Source: JAGKXC01 sp964554385 (GTDB lineage Bacteria > Bacteroidota > Bacteroidia > NS11-12g > UBA955). Taken from it: a DNA stretch of 43,143 nucleotides. Made by a program: the position numbers and the translations under genes. The stretch spans positions 1-43,143 of the forward strand of contig CAZKOM010000011.1 of assembly GCA_964554385.1 (NCBI GenBank). The letters are read 5' to 3'. The notes under the pieces were generated by a model. It ran no database searches, was not told where the DNA came from, and saw only the letters and a program-made list of their open reading frames with translations. This document shows, one piece after another, positions 8,723-18,700 of the stretch (the stretch's first letter is position 1; each line of letters starts with the position of its first letter).

Positions 8723-10842
8723 TATCGCAAAACCATTACGGCTTCTTTGATTGTATTTCTACGAATACGATTACCTGTTCTATTTTCGTAACGGAATAAA
8801 TACGTGTATAATCCTTCTTGAACAATTTCGCCTTGATAGCGTCCATCCCACCTATTGTGTACTCCAGTAGTATGCGAATCGTAAATAATCTCACCCCAAC
8901 GATTATATATAATTAACCAGGTAGGTATCAATCCTTTACCCGTAATTTCGAAATAATCATTTCTGCCATCTCCGTTGGGAGTGAATGCATTGGGTAAAAA
9001 CACGTCACAAAAACCAGAGGTTACATTAATGTAGATTTCATCGGTTGCCGTTCCACATTTGTTGGTTAATGTTACGCGATATAGACCGGCAGAACTGACG
9101 TAAATAGCTGTATCCTTACTACCATTGCTCCAAATGATATTTCCACTGAAGGGAGGAACCGACAGTTTCAATAAGGCACCTGCACATAACAACGTGTCAG
9201 CAGGAAGTGTAACCTGAGGCGCTACATCCTCAAAAATTTTGATTGTATCGCTGGCTTTACATCCATTATCATCCACTTCCGCCCAATAAGTAGAAGCAGC
9301 AAAAAAGGTTCTTGTCCTGCTGGTATTTCCATCAAACCAGGTTACTGTACCTGGATTAGTAATGGTTATGTCCATAGAATTACCATCACACAACGTGGTA
9401 TCCCTACCTAAATTTAATTTGGGAGCAGCCGTTATATTTATTGTTTGTTCCGAAGAGTCTGGACAAAAAGAATCAGCAACAACATATTTTATCTTTATGT
9501 TTCCTAATCCAGTAGGTGCAAATGTATTTGTGCCTCCAAAATTGGCTCCGAAGAATTTACCATTGGGATTAGTAGGCGTAAGTGTAATTGCGGGCGATCC
9601 CTGGCAAGCCTTTGCAGGCAAGCCCGTAAATGTGGGGTTTACATTGGCTTTTACAACAACATAAACCGTATCCTTGCTATTGCATCCAATATTGGAAAAT
9701 GCTTCATGAATTACGGGATATGTTCCTACTGCTGTGTAGGATTTAGAAGCTGTTTTTGTTGAAACAACATTACCTCCTCCAAAATCCCAGCTAAATGTCA
9801 CCAAACCAGGGAATTTATTATCAAATGTAAAATTGTTTCCATTTAAACATTGAATACTATCGTTGATGGAAACCCCACTAGAAGGACTAGGCACTACCTC
9901 TAATACCATGGAAGTGGTGTCTGTGCAGCCTGTACGATTATTGTCGAACAATGTTTCCGCTTTATAGAATACGCGATATTTGCCTGCTTTGGTAAAGATT
10001 TTTACCGGATTGGGAATGGTAGCACTATCGCTAGCTGTAAAGTACCATGTGCGTATGTAGGCACATTTGGGGATCTTAGCTAAGGTTGTTTTATCATCCA
10101 ATCGGAACGTGTGACCTTCAAAACACTGAATGGTGTCATTGGTTTTTTCAAACGGAATCGCCACGGGCCTAGGTACAATAAACACCTGTTTGGGGTTAGC
10201 ATAGTTATCGATACAATTATTGGCAGGATTGGCAGTTAGTGTTACTTGAAAACTACCCCCTTTATTGTAAACGTGTGTAGCATTTTTACCGGTATCCTGC
10301 TGGCCGTCGCCAAAAAACCATGTGTATTTAATTCCTCCGTAATTTGCGGTGGAAGTGTTAGTAAATGTAACCTTATTAGACCCTTCACAACTATCCTTTC
10401 CTACCGTATAAGTAAAGCCTAATGTTAATGTTTTGGTAGTAAAAGAAAGAGTAGCGGGATTAGACGTTAAATAATCTGGACCAGTACCATCGTGCTCAAA
10501 TACCGCCACGTGATAGGTGGTATTATTTTTTAAATTAGTGAGGGTAACATTATTAGTTATGTTGTTGAAACATACGTAATTCCCTGTACCCAATTGAGTC
10601 CCCGTACCAAAATTAGCGAATGCCGAGTACGAATTGCCATCCACCGGGTTTGCATTTACTGCAGAACCTTCTTTCACCACAACGATGCGCCATCCCCCAT
10701 CACCGTTGGTCCATGTAATCTGAGCCGTATTACAAGTAACTGTTCCAGCCGATGCATTGGATGCGGCTTTGGTGGGTTCTGCTGCCTGAAGTAAGGAGCT
10801 TCCAAACAATATGAACCAAACAAAAAACAGTATTCTTTTCAT
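8722..10842 (-). CDS. Secreted PKD/Ig-like protein with gliding-motility-type (T9SS type B) C-terminal domain
   Basis: This is a large extracellular protein, about 706 residues from the chosen start. ATG 10842 gives MKRILFFVWFILFG, a clear signal peptide ending near QAA; the TTG 15 bases upstream would put a poor leader in front of it. After it come a fibronectin-III-like domain (NTAQITWTNGDGGW to about residue 135), three PKD-like domains (signatures YTWFFGDGQ, RTWYFTASD, FSWDFGGGN), and two Ig-like segments of the DTTLCDGNS/DTLLCAGALL type with WFDGN and WSNGS. The last 85 or so residues are the CHU_C domain (FLPNAFTPNGDGRNDYFEI, IYNRWGEIIYDS, GLYTYLFRY), which directs export through T9SS with a PorP/SprF-type partner. 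No enzymatic domain is visible, so adhesion or matrix function is a guess. It is the last gene before the plus-strand ftsX operon and diverges from it. Confidence 0.92.
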   Translation of the reverse strand: MKRILFFVWFILFGSSLLQAAEPTKAASNASAGTVTCNTAQITWTNGDGGWRIVVVKEGSAVNANPVDGNSYSAFANFGTGTQLGTGNYVCFNNITNNVTLTNLKNNTTYHVAVFEHDGTGPDYLTSNPATLSFTTKTLTLGFTYTVGKDSCEGSNKVTFTNTSTANYGGIKYTWFFGDGQQDTGKNATHVYNKGGSFQVTLTANPANNCIDNYANPKQVFIVPRPVAIPFEKTNDTIQCFEGHTFRLDDKTTLAKIPKCAYIRTWYFTASDSATIPNPVKIFTKAGKYRVFYKAETLFDNNRTGCTDTTSMVLEVVPSPSSGVSINDSIQCLNGNNFTFDNKFPGLVTFSWDFGGGNVVSTKTASKSYTAVGTYPVIHEAFSNIGCNSKDTVYVVVKANVNPTFTGLPAKACQGSPAITLTPTNPNGKFFGANFGGTNTFAPTGLGNIKIKYVVADSFCPDSSEQTINITAAPKLNLGRDTTLCDGNSMDITITNPGTVTWFDGNTSRTRTFFAASTYWAEVDDNGCKASDTIKIFEDVAPQVTLPADTLLCAGALLKLSVPPFSGNIIWSNGSKDTAIYVSSAGLYRVTLTNKCGTATDEIYINVTSGFCDVFLPNAFTPNGDGRNDYFEITGKGLIPTWLIIYNRWGEIIYDSHTTGVHNRWDGRYQGEIVQEGLYTYLFRYENRTGNRIRRNTIKEAVMVLR

Positions 10843-10861
10843 CACGAGGTTTCCCAATCTT

Positions 10862-10869
10862 CAAAAGTA
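10862..10869 (-). promoter_or_regulatory. Candidate -7 box of the secreted PKD protein gene
   Basis: TACTTTTG on the minus strand matches TAnnTTTG and ends 19 bases before the ATG at 10842. No convincing -33 TTG lies at the right distance. Confidence 0.3.
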
Positions 10870-10947
10870 AAGAACTTTTATTAACTATTTAGTCATTTTA
10901 ATGTGAAAAATACCAATATACTTGGGATTAACGGAGGTTTACTGCTA

Positions 10948-10955
10948 TAATTTTG
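10948..10955 (+). promoter_or_regulatory. Candidate -7 box of the ftsX operon
   Basis: TAATTTTG matches TAnnTTTG; a TTG at 10922-10924 lies 23 bases upstream, slightly too far. It would leave a leader of about 120 bases before ATG 11082. The rest of 10843-11081 shows no other structure I can support. Confidence 0.25.
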
Positions 10956-11081
10956 GTTGATTTTTACTAAAATGTAAACATAATTGGTCACATCGTAATG
11001 AAATAGCGGATAACTTAATCGATAATTTAATGATTTCGCCCGTATAAAATTAGACCTTTGTTTAAATTTTTTAAGGAATTC

Positions 11082-11945
11082 ATGACTACTACTCCCAAAC
11101 GAAGAAAACCCAGTGCTTGGCCCAGTATTTTATCGTTGGCTGCAGTTATGTTTATGCTTGGACTACTGTCTGTTACCGTGATCGGTTTTAAAGGGTTAAG
11201 CATACATCTAATGGAATCTTCTTCCATCGACATATATTTTAAAGATTCAGTTTCTAGAGATCACGTTTCCAACCTTCAATTAACATTGGGTAAACAGGAT
11301 TGGGTAAAGGCCACTAATTATGTTAGTCCAGAACAAGGGATTAAAGAAATGCAGCAAAAGTATGATCCAGAATTCTTGTCCTACGCCGAAACTGTTTCCC
11401 TTCCTATGAGCATCGAGGTATTCCCAAAAGCAAACTTTGCCAACATCGAGTTTATCGATAAAAAAGCAAAAGAACTTCGTCAAAATCCGATTGTAGAAAG
11501 TGTAGTTTTTCAACGAAATTGGGTGGAGAATATGACCCATAATGTAAAAATGCTGCAATACGCTTTTGGCGGAATAACCGTGATTTTATTATTGATAGCG
11601 ATAGTACTAATCCAAAGTGCTACGCGAATGAGTATTTTTGCCAACCGATTTTTGATAAAAAGCATGCAATTTATTGGTGCTACCAACGGTTTCATTATTA
11701 AACCCTACATCTATAATTTCCTTCGTTACGCAGCAGTAGCCATTCCAATTTCTTCTGGACTATTAATTGTTATTTTCTATATGCTGCCGATTGAAATGCT
11801 TCGCAGCTTTACACAATACATTCAAGTTGAAGAATTTGCAATAATATGTGGCGCAGTATCTGTTTTTGGTGTAATTTTGGCCGTAATAGGCAGCTGGTTG
11901 AGTACAGTAAAATACTTAAACAGTAAAATCGAAAATCTTTATTAA
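11082..11945 (+). CDS. ftsX: Cell-division ABC transporter permease FtsX
   Basis: FtsX works with the ATPase FtsE at the division septum, where it controls periplasmic peptidoglycan hydrolases. ATG 11082 gives 287 residues; a TTG at 11058 in frame adds eight (LFKFFKEF) and is less likely. The layout is that of FtsX: a short basic cytosolic N-terminus (TPKRRK), membrane helix 1 (about 14-38), a periplasmic domain of about 125 residues (SIDIYFKDSVSRD, LPMSIEVFPK, VESVVFQRNWVENM), then three more helices with the conserved cytosolic loop ATRMSIFANRFLIKSMQFIG between helices 2 and 3. The ending SWLSTVKYLNSKIENLY is usual for Bacteroidota FtsX. No ftsE is in the window, which is common in this phylum. 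It heads a four-gene plus-strand operon with DUF3098 11 bases downstream. Confidence 0.93.
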   Translation: MTTTPKRRKPSAWPSILSLAAVMFMLGLLSVTVIGFKGLSIHLMESSSIDIYFKDSVSRDHVSNLQLTLGKQDWVKATNYVSPEQGIKEMQQKYDPEFLSYAETVSLPMSIEVFPKANFANIEFIDKKAKELRQNPIVESVVFQRNWVENMTHNVKMLQYAFGGITVILLLIAIVLIQSATRMSIFANRFLIKSMQFIGATNGFIIKPYIYNFLRYAAVAIPISSGLLIVIFYMLPIEMLRSFTQYIQVEEFAIICGAVSVFGVILAVIGSWLSTVKYLNSKIENLY

Positions 11946-11956
11946 CGTAAACCACC

Positions 11957-12196
11957 ATGAGCAGCAAGAAAAATATTTCTAAAGAAACCAAAACTACTGA
12001 GCCCAAGCAGTTTCTTTTTACGAAAGAAAATTATTATTTGACCGGACTTTCTTTAGCTATCGTAATTATCGGTTTTTATTTAATGACTGGCTCTGAAGGC
12101 GATATATATGATTTTCGCAGAATCACGTTAGCTCCTATCGTGGTAATCGCCGGATTCCTACTAGGAATTGTTGCGATCTTTTACCGCAAAAAATAA
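11957..12196 (+). CDS. DUF3098 family small membrane protein
   Basis: This 79-residue protein has a Lys/Thr-rich soluble N-terminus, the motif FLFTKENYYLTGLSLAIVI, one membrane helix at about 27-45, a short loop with GDIYDFRRITLAP, and a second helix ending in YRKK. The loop and the RRITLAPIVV segment are the mark of DUF3098, a family confined to Bacteroidota whose function is unknown. Its position between ftsX and uppP is the usual context for the family and suggests a role in envelope biogenesis or division. Spacing is 11 bases after ftsX and 6 before uppP. Confidence 0.9.
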   Translation: MSSKKNISKETKTTEPKQFLFTKENYYLTGLSLAIVIIGFYLMTGSEGDIYDFRRITLAPIVVIAGFLLGIVAIFYRKK

Positions 12197-12202
12197 TCAA
12201 CC

Positions 12203-12970
12203 ATGACTTGGTTAGAAAATGTAATCCTCAGCGTTGTTGAGGGTATTACCGAATTTTTGCCTGTAAGTTCAACAGGTCATTTAATGCTCACCCGAGAATG
12301 GTTAGGCATGAAACCGGATGAAAATTCCACTTTTATCATCGCCATACAATTTGGCGCAATTCTAAGTGTTCTGTCCCTGTATTGGAAACGAATTACTGGC
12401 CCCGGAATTAAACATTTATATCCGATTTTATTTGTTGGTTTCTTGCCTGCGGCTGTATTTGGATTATTGTTCGATGATCTTTTGGACCAATTATTACAGG
12501 CCCCATGGATAGCAGGAATCAATTTGGTAGTGTTTGGTATTGTCTTGATATATATCGAAAGAATTTTTCCCGAAGGAGATAAAGAAATTGACGATTTATC
12601 CTTTCAAGATTCTATAAAAATTGGTTTATTTCAATGTTTAGCAATAATTCTCCCTGGAGTAAGCAGAAGTGCCTCGGGAATTGCGGGAGGATTGTACAGA
12701 AAATTGAGTCGAAAAGCAGCTACTGAATTTACTTTTCTTTTAGCCTTACCCACGTTGTCCGCAGCTGCGGGTTACAAATTGTTAAAAGACATAGACAAAT
12801 TAAACTCACAACAGCTAATTGAAATTGGTTGGGGTTCTTTGTTTAGTTTTATTACGGCTTTTGTAGCAGTAAAGTTCTTTGTTGGATATGTACAGAAATT
12901 TGGTTTCAAGCTTTTCGGTTATTATCGTATCCTTATTGGTACTGTGTTTCTAATATGGTATTATAGTTAA
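12203..12970 (+). CDS. uppP: Undecaprenyl-diphosphatase UppP (BacA)
   Basis: UppP is an integral membrane enzyme that dephosphorylates undecaprenyl diphosphate so that the lipid carrier for peptidoglycan and O-antigen can be reused; overexpression is known to give bacitracin resistance. The 255 residues match family length. Both catalytic motifs are present: EGITEFLPVSSTGH at 13-26 and PGVSRSASGI at 151-160, with the catalytic Glu, His and Arg in place. The rest consists of hydrophobic helices ending in FGYYRILIGTVFLIWYYS, typical of the family. It sits in the ftsX-DUF3098-uppP-DUF4159 operon with gaps of 6 and 12 bases. Confidence 0.97.
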   Translation: MTWLENVILSVVEGITEFLPVSSTGHLMLTREWLGMKPDENSTFIIAIQFGAILSVLSLYWKRITGPGIKHLYPILFVGFLPAAVFGLLFDDLLDQLLQAPWIAGINLVVFGIVLIYIERIFPEGDKEIDDLSFQDSIKIGLFQCLAIILPGVSRSASGIAGGLYRKLSRKAATEFTFLLALPTLSAAAGYKLLKDIDKLNSQQLIEIGWGSLFSFITAFVAVKFFVGYVQKFGFKLFGYYRILIGTVFLIWYYS

Positions 12971-12982
12971 ACAACTAACAAA

Positions 12983-13651
12983 ATGCGAATTAGCAGTAAA
13001 TTGCCCTTTAAACTATTGCTATTTGCTACGCTTTTAGTATTATGCAGTAGCGTGACACAGCGTGTTCAAATCGCTAGGGTTAAATACAATGGTGGTGGGG
13101 ATTGGTACAGTTCGAAATCAGCGTTAAAAAACCTCATTCGCTATTCCAATAGTGCCAATAACACCGATATCCATCCCCAAGAAAACGTGGTGACATTGCA
13201 ATCGGAAGATCTCTTTCAATACCCATTTATTTTCTTAACAGGTCATGGTAATGTAGTTTTCAACGAAGCAGAAGCGAATAATTTACGGAATTATTTAATT
13301 GGTGGCGGGTTCTTGCACATTTGCGACAATTACGGAATTGATCCGTACATACGAAGAGAGATGAAAAAGGTATTTCCCGAATTAGAATTTACTGTAGTTC
13401 CCTTTTCGCACCCAATTTATCAGCAGCCCTTTTCATTTAAAAATGGCTTACCTAAAGTGCACGAACATAATGGAAAAAATCCAATAGGATATGGTCTATT
13501 TTGGAAAAACCGACTCGTTTGTTTTTACGATTACGAATGCGATTTAGGAAATGGTTGGGAAGACCCTGAAACCTACAACGACGATCCTGCTGTTCGCGAA
13601 AGGGCATTAAAAATGGGTTGTAATTTAATCCATTATGCCTTTACGCATTAG
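12983..13651 (+). CDS. DUF4159 domain protein with N-terminal signal sequence
   Basis: This 222-residue protein starts at ATG 12983 with a basic then hydrophobic leader (FKLLLFATLLVLCSS), so it is exported or anchored at the inner membrane. The body is DUF4159, a class I glutamine amidotransferase-like fold of unknown function. Visible family motifs are VKYNGGGDWYSS, YPFIFLTGHGNVVFNEAEANNLRNYL, GGGFLHICDNYG, VPFSHPIYQQPF, HEHNGKNPIGYG and YDYECDLGNGWEDP. Where an active amidotransferase would have its nucleophile Cys, the strand-turn here reads LTGHGNV, so glutaminase activity is not expected. As the fourth gene of the ftsX-uppP operon it probably acts in the envelope. The 48 bases that separate it from the convergent OmpA gene hold only a weak dyad. 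Confidence 0.85.
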   Translation: MRISSKLPFKLLLFATLLVLCSSVTQRVQIARVKYNGGGDWYSSKSALKNLIRYSNSANNTDIHPQENVVTLQSEDLFQYPFIFLTGHGNVVFNEAEANNLRNYLIGGGFLHICDNYGIDPYIRREMKKVFPELEFTVVPFSHPIYQQPFSFKNGLPKVHEHNGKNPIGYGLFWKNRLVCFYDYECDLGNGWEDPETYNDDPAVRERALKMGCNLIHYAFTH

Positions 13652-13689
13652 TTGGAAAAAATCACAACCCAAAATCAATATTCAAACCT

Positions 13690-13705
13690 CAGTAATTTCT
13701 TACTG
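13690..13705. terminator. Weak dyad between convergent DUF4159 and OmpA genes
   Basis: CAGTAA-TTTC-TTACTG forms a 6-bp stem with a 4-base loop and overlaps the OmpA stop codon. It lies in the only gap between two convergent genes, where a bidirectional terminator would be expected, but the stem is short and neither side has a T run. Confidence 0.2.
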
Positions 13706-14338
13706 AATCCAGATTTCAGAACGTCTTTCAACGATTCTGTTATCTAATTTCATTGGTTCTTGTGGAGGTAACACTTTGATTCTAGCCGAAGGAACATTCA
13801 TTACTTCCGTTAAATACTTAACTACTGCTTGAGAACGCTTCTGACTTAATTTTTTATTGTATTCTGCACCTCCGATTTGATCGGTGTAAGAAGAAACATT
13901 AAATACCGTAGTTGGTGTTAATTTTCCAGTGATGGCCAAATTACCATACCAACGAATTATTTCACGCTCGTGGAATTTGGTTAGCACCGCTAAATTTAAA
14001 TCAAAATAAATGCTCAATTTACCTACTTCGGTTGTAGCGCTTCCAGCTTTCGCTATTTTCTCAACTTCGGCAATTTTTGCATTAATCGCAGCAAAAGAAT
14101 CTTTCAAATTATTAGGAGATTGGCAGCATGCACTTAACTTGTCGATTTCTTTCTGCATCTTGCCCAATTTCTTATTTACCAAATCCAATTCTTCGTCCAT
14201 TTGCTTGTCGAAATAAGCAGTATAATCTTCAGTAACAATACCTGATAACTTAGATTTCATGTATTGTTCCTTCGTCTTAATTCCACAGGATGAAACTAAC
14301 AACACAACCGCCAACTGAACGATAACTATTTTTTTCAT
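13700..14338 (-). CDS. OmpA-family lipoprotein (peptidoglycan-binding)
   Basis: This 212-residue protein begins with a lipoprotein signal, MKKIVIVQLAVVLLVSSC, with the acylated Cys at 18. Residues about 45-80 form a heptad-like helical stretch (QMDEELDLVNKKLGKMQKEI). From about residue 120 follows an OmpA-like domain: LSIYFDLNLAVLT, the sugar-binding loop YTDQIGGAEYNKKLSQKR with the Asp and Arg that contact diaminopimelate, then VVKYLTEVM and RIVERRSEIWIQ. It should tether a membrane or a T9SS component to peptidoglycan. It follows the PorP/SprF-family gene by 87 bases and has its own good promoter candidate, so it can be expressed separately from the cargo/PorP pair. Confidence 0.9.
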   Translation of the reverse strand: MKKIVIVQLAVVLLVSSCGIKTKEQYMKSKLSGIVTEDYTAYFDKQMDEELDLVNKKLGKMQKEIDKLSACCQSPNNLKDSFAAINAKIAEVEKIAKAGSATTEVGKLSIYFDLNLAVLTKFHEREIIRWYGNLAITGKLTPTTVFNVSSYTDQIGGAEYNKKLSQKRSQAVVKYLTEVMNVPSARIKVLPPQEPMKLDNRIVERRSEIWIQ

Positions 14339-14343
14339 GTCGT

Positions 14344-14374
14344 CAAAGATAAAACTCCGTTAGTAAAGTATCAA
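14344..14374 (-). promoter_or_regulatory. Candidate promoter of the OmpA-family gene
   Basis: On the minus strand ATTG (TTG at 14372-14374), a 20-base spacer and TATCTTTG (14344-14351) match the Bacteroidota -33/-7 promoter. The -7 box ends 5 bases before the ATG, so the transcript would be nearly leaderless. Confidence 0.5.
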
Positions 14375-14425
14375 TATAGAAAACACACAATAAACTGAAG
14401 TAAATGTCAAAAAAATTACCCTTTG

Positions 14426-15787
14426 TTATTTTACCTCTCTTACCCAAACCGACGGAACGGCACTTTGGAAATAAAACAAATCACGGTTGGCTTCTTTTTC
14501 CGTTGCATAATCCTTCAAGAATACATAGAAACTCTTGTTGGTTGGATCAAACATTTTGAAAGAAATCACTCCTCGTTTGTACAAATCTTTAATCTGTTTA
14601 TTGGCTTTAGCTTCAGACGTATGTAAACCGGCAACCAAATAAAACCCTGGAGCCGATTTAACTTTTTCTATGGGTTGAATTTTCAACAACACCGTATCTC
14701 TACCTAATCCCGCTGCCTTCAAATCGGCCAAACTCTTAACTATAACTTCTGAACGATCTGAATTTGTTACCCCAGAAAACCCGTCTCCGTCTTCCCCATT
14801 TTTAGTTTCCTTCCCATCTCCTCCATCGCCAGAGCCATCTCCTGAGCCATCACCGTCCTCCGAATTGCCATTTCTCGGACCACCCCCTAATGCAGAAAAC
14901 CCTATGTAAGTATGGAATTCGTGGGTATTTCCCAAAGCTACACGTTGCGTACCTGTTGGTGTAGTGTAAGAATAAGAAACTCGAACATCCTCTTGGGGTT
15001 TAAATCCTATATTACCACCAATTTGACCCAAGTCGTTGGCATTAAATCCAACCCAAAACTTCTCCTGGTACCAAGCGCTTGCATTGAATTGCACTCTATA
15101 ATAATCCCAATTGTATCCAGAAACCAGCAACGAAGGTTTTATCACTAGATCGCCACCACCGTCAATATTAAATCCTAATAACAACGAAGCTTGAGATTGT
15201 AATTGATAGGTTGCATTGTATTTATAATACGTGTAATCGAAGGTTGGATCGGTTAAACGCGAAATCGCTAAACCACCGAACCACTTTTCTCCATTAACAA
15301 ATGCCGAAGCTCTTAAATCTGCTCGAGTTACCGGAGGGGTTATTATCAAACTCTTGATAATATCGTCATTTCCGGAAATATAGATGGCTTTTGACATATC
15401 AAACGACTGCCTGATAGCTCCCACACTTACACCTAAGTTTAAATTAGTAGAACCGCCTAATGGCAATGAATATGCATAGGTAGCATAGGCATTGTGTGCT
15501 TCAGAAAACCCAACGCGTTCTCGCATATAAAACAAGCCATAACCCGTATTTTTTGAAGGGACTGGCATATTGATATTCAACACCGTATGCTGAGGTCCAC
15601 CGGGTACCGCAGAAAACATCCGATTGTTAAAAACGGTAACATGTCCCTGTGTATGGGTATTCATCGCCGCTGGATTAATCAATGAATAATCCATATAGTA
15701 TTGATCGAATTTAGCACCCATCTGAGCAAAACTTTGAACTGCAGTGAACAGTGCTATGGACCAAAATGTAATTTGTTTTTTTTGCAT
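14426..15787 (-). CDS. PorP/SprF family type IX secretion outer-membrane protein with a C-terminal SPOR-like domain
   Basis: PorP/SprF proteins are outer-membrane barrels that help T9SS export or attach type B cargo. The 453 residues start with a signal peptide (MQKKQITFWSIALFTAVQSFAQ). The family signature FDQYYMDYSLINPAAMNTH follows, then barrel strands (VFNNRMFSAVPGGPQHTVLN, GYGLFYMRERVGF, LNLGVSVGAIRQSFD) up to about residue 290. An acidic Gly/Asp/Ser linker with GDGSGDGSGDGG repeats occupies about 300-340. The last 75 residues (GFYLVAGLHTSEAKANKQI, FYVFLKDYATEKEANRDL) look like a SPOR domain, which binds denuded peptidoglycan. The gene begins 8 bases after the giant PKD cargo gene, the usual cargo-partner arrangement. 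The barrel assignment is firm; the SPOR call is by eye. Confidence 0.9.
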   Translation of the reverse strand: MQKKQITFWSIALFTAVQSFAQMGAKFDQYYMDYSLINPAAMNTHTQGHVTVFNNRMFSAVPGGPQHTVLNINMPVPSKNTGYGLFYMRERVGFSEAHNAYATYAYSLPLGGSTNLNLGVSVGAIRQSFDMSKAIYISGNDDIIKSLIITPPVTRADLRASAFVNGEKWFGGLAISRLTDPTFDYTYYKYNATYQLQSQASLLLGFNIDGGGDLVIKPSLLVSGYNWDYYRVQFNASAWYQEKFWVGFNANDLGQIGGNIGFKPQEDVRVSYSYTTPTGTQRVALGNTHEFHTYIGFSALGGGPRNGNSEDGDGSGDGSGDGGDGKETKNGEDGDGFSGVTNSDRSEVIVKSLADLKAAGLGRDTVLLKIQPIEKVKSAPGFYLVAGLHTSEAKANKQIKDLYKRGVISFKMFDPTNKSFYVFLKDYATEKEANRDLFYFQSAVPSVWVREVK

Positions 15788-15795
15788 GACTCTCT

Positions 15796-18700
15796 TTATC
15801 TAATAACTTGAATAAAACCTCTGTATTCTTCTCCGGTAAATCGATTCTTCATATGATAGAAGTAAACGCCCACGGGCATTTGTCCTCCATCGGTATCTAA
15901 TGCTTGCCAATCATTTTGATAGTTTTGGGTGTAAAAAATGCGTTTTCCCTGTCTATCGCTAATGGTAATATCATATAACCAATAATCTTTCAATTCTGTT
16001 AAATCCCAAAATTCATTTTCACCGTCTCCATTAGGGGTAATCAAATTTGGAATTCGAACGAGCGGTGGATCTACAACCTTTACCTTAACTGAATCCTCCG
16101 ATTCGCAGCCGTTTGAATCTTTGGTAGATACTTTATATACCATGGTATCTAAGGGTCTGGCTGAAATCACTCGTAAAGTATCCGAATTTATCCATTTATT
16201 GGGGCTCCATTTGAAATCTTTAATGCCATCGGTCCATAGTTTCGCAGCGGTTCCTCTATAGATAGTAGTGTCATTAAAAGCATTTATTTTCGATGGAGGG
16301 AACGCCTGTACAAAAATGGAATCCAACGCCGCACAGATTCCCGTCTTACCAGCAATCTTATACCAACCTTTACCATAGAACTTTCTATCGGCTAGATTAC
16401 TTCCATCATGTAACCAGGTTATGGTATCAGCTCCACTGATACTTACATCAATAGAGTCACCCAAACACAACGGCATTGTTCCACTAAAATTAATATTTAA
16501 TGTGGGTTTAACCGTGAATGGAATACTCTGAATCATAGTATCCGAACATCCAACGTCATTGGTAATCACATACGTAACATCGTGAGGTCCGCCTGTAGTG
16601 TAATGGTACTTCGTTGGCAATGGCAAACTACTGTATTCTGTACCCTCAAAAACCCAAGTTCTTTTTACTATTGGTAATGCGGATACACTTGCGGTATCAT
16701 TGAACAAAATTGAATCAGGAACACAATCACCTTCAAAATAATACTTAGCTATTGGACTTGGTTTTGTTCCATACTGTCTAACCATGCTGTCTGCACAACC
16801 ATGTATACTTACTCCGTATAATTTAACCGTATACACTTTGATACTATCGAAATGATGACTAATACTTGTGGCTGGCATTTCAGTATTGCCATCGCCAAAA
16901 TTCCAAGCCGAATTAAACAAGGTATCGTTCGGGTCAATGTCTACAATTTTATTAAAATAGAAATTGTTATATTTCAAACATTGTATGGAATCGTTGGGTG
17001 TGATGGTGTTGTCTAAATCAAAATACACCCGAGGCATATAAAAACTTCGTACTGTTTTTTCAATAGAATCCCTACAATATTCATTGGTGGTTGCATACAT
17101 TTTGGTGGTGTAGGTGCCAGGAGCTGCGAACTTGTGCTTAATATCTTTGGTGAAATATACATACGCGTTATCTACCCGCCAGTTATAGGTCATTCGTGTA
17201 TCCGGAATACCTGCTGTTGGCAAATGTGTGAACTCGGTTGAATCACCAAAGCACTTTTCCTTAGTAGTAAAATCTGCCTTGGGCTTGGGATGTACATACA
17301 CCGTCATGGTATCAGACGATGAACATCCCGCGTTGGTAACAACAGTAAGTCGAGTTTTGTAAGCACCCGCCGCTAAATAATCGTGCGATGCTCCATACAT
17401 GGTAGTATCAAACGTTAAATCACCAAAACTCCATGAATAGGATTTTGCAAAATCCGCAGGATCCACCGTTGTTCTATCGGTAAAGGTTGTTGTTTCTTCA
17501 AAACAGGTATGGGATTGCTCGTATTTAATTTTGGGATTGTCGTAAATTCTCACCGGCTTCGTTAGTGAATCCCTGCAATACCCTCTCAAGCCTTGGAAAT
17601 CGGAGTATACCATAATTTTCACTTGGTATAATCCAGGAGCTGCATATTTCTTCGTTACCGTTTTGTAGTCCGTTGAATTCGTCCCAGTCAACACTTGGCC
17701 ATCGCCCATGTACCAAGTTCTAGACCTTACTTTATCCGGTACATCTACAGTAGTATTATCTGTAAATAAATTAGTTTGTCCTATACACTTATCTTCGGTG
17801 GTAAAGTCGATGGAAGGCTTATTGTGCACAAAATAGGTGAAGGTATCACGGGTCTGACACCCATCCTTGGATGTTGCGTAATGAAACACTTTGTATGGAC
17901 CTGGTGCTGAATAGGTATGTGTGAACGTCTTTAACGTGTATTTCGTAGACGGAGGCGCAGGAGTTCCACCATTACCCATGTCCCAATACCAAGCAGTTAC
18001 ATCGGATGCTTTCGGAGCAATAGAGTTATCCGTGAACGTTGACATTTCCCCGATACACAATTCTCTTGCGGTACGTTGAATAATGGGTGATTGAAATATA
18101 GTAATATCCTGAACCCAAGAGTCCAAAAATCCAGCATTATTCAACATCACCATGCTCACGCGGTACGTTCCTGCTCCGGTAAATTTAAACACAGGATTAC
18201 GCTTGGTTGAAGTATTTACAACATTGGTTGGATCCCCAAAATTCCAGAAGTACGACTGTATTGCTGATCCTATACTTTTGGATTGATCTTGAAAACGTAT
18301 CGAATCGTTTGAACATCTACCTGTATTAATAATCCATTTGGCATAGGCCGAATCACTACCTAAGGTATTAACACCCGATTTGCGCTGAGTAGAAGTAAGC
18401 AACTGATACGCATTCGCCAAAGCAAAAGTGCCTAATTTAGCCATAGATGAGGATGTGATCTTCCCCTTTCTGCTTGCTGATCCTGTACCGCCATAATTAC
18501 CCCACGCGGAACTACCTTCGTATCCAATGATTCTCAAATCAGGGCCATCGTATACACGATCATCCATCTGTACGGAGTCGTAATTAATATCCAGAACAAA
18601 CGAATTGCTGTTTGCTGCATTTTTAGGAACTGTACCGAGATTGTAATAATTAACCCAAGAATAATTTCGAATTCCCGTGGGCAAATTACCTGGCGACAAT

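Noticed and set aside
14790..14870. Short tandem DNA repeats resembling a small array
   Set aside because: They encode the GSGDG linker of the PorP-like protein in frame; there are no unique spacers, so this is not a CRISPR.
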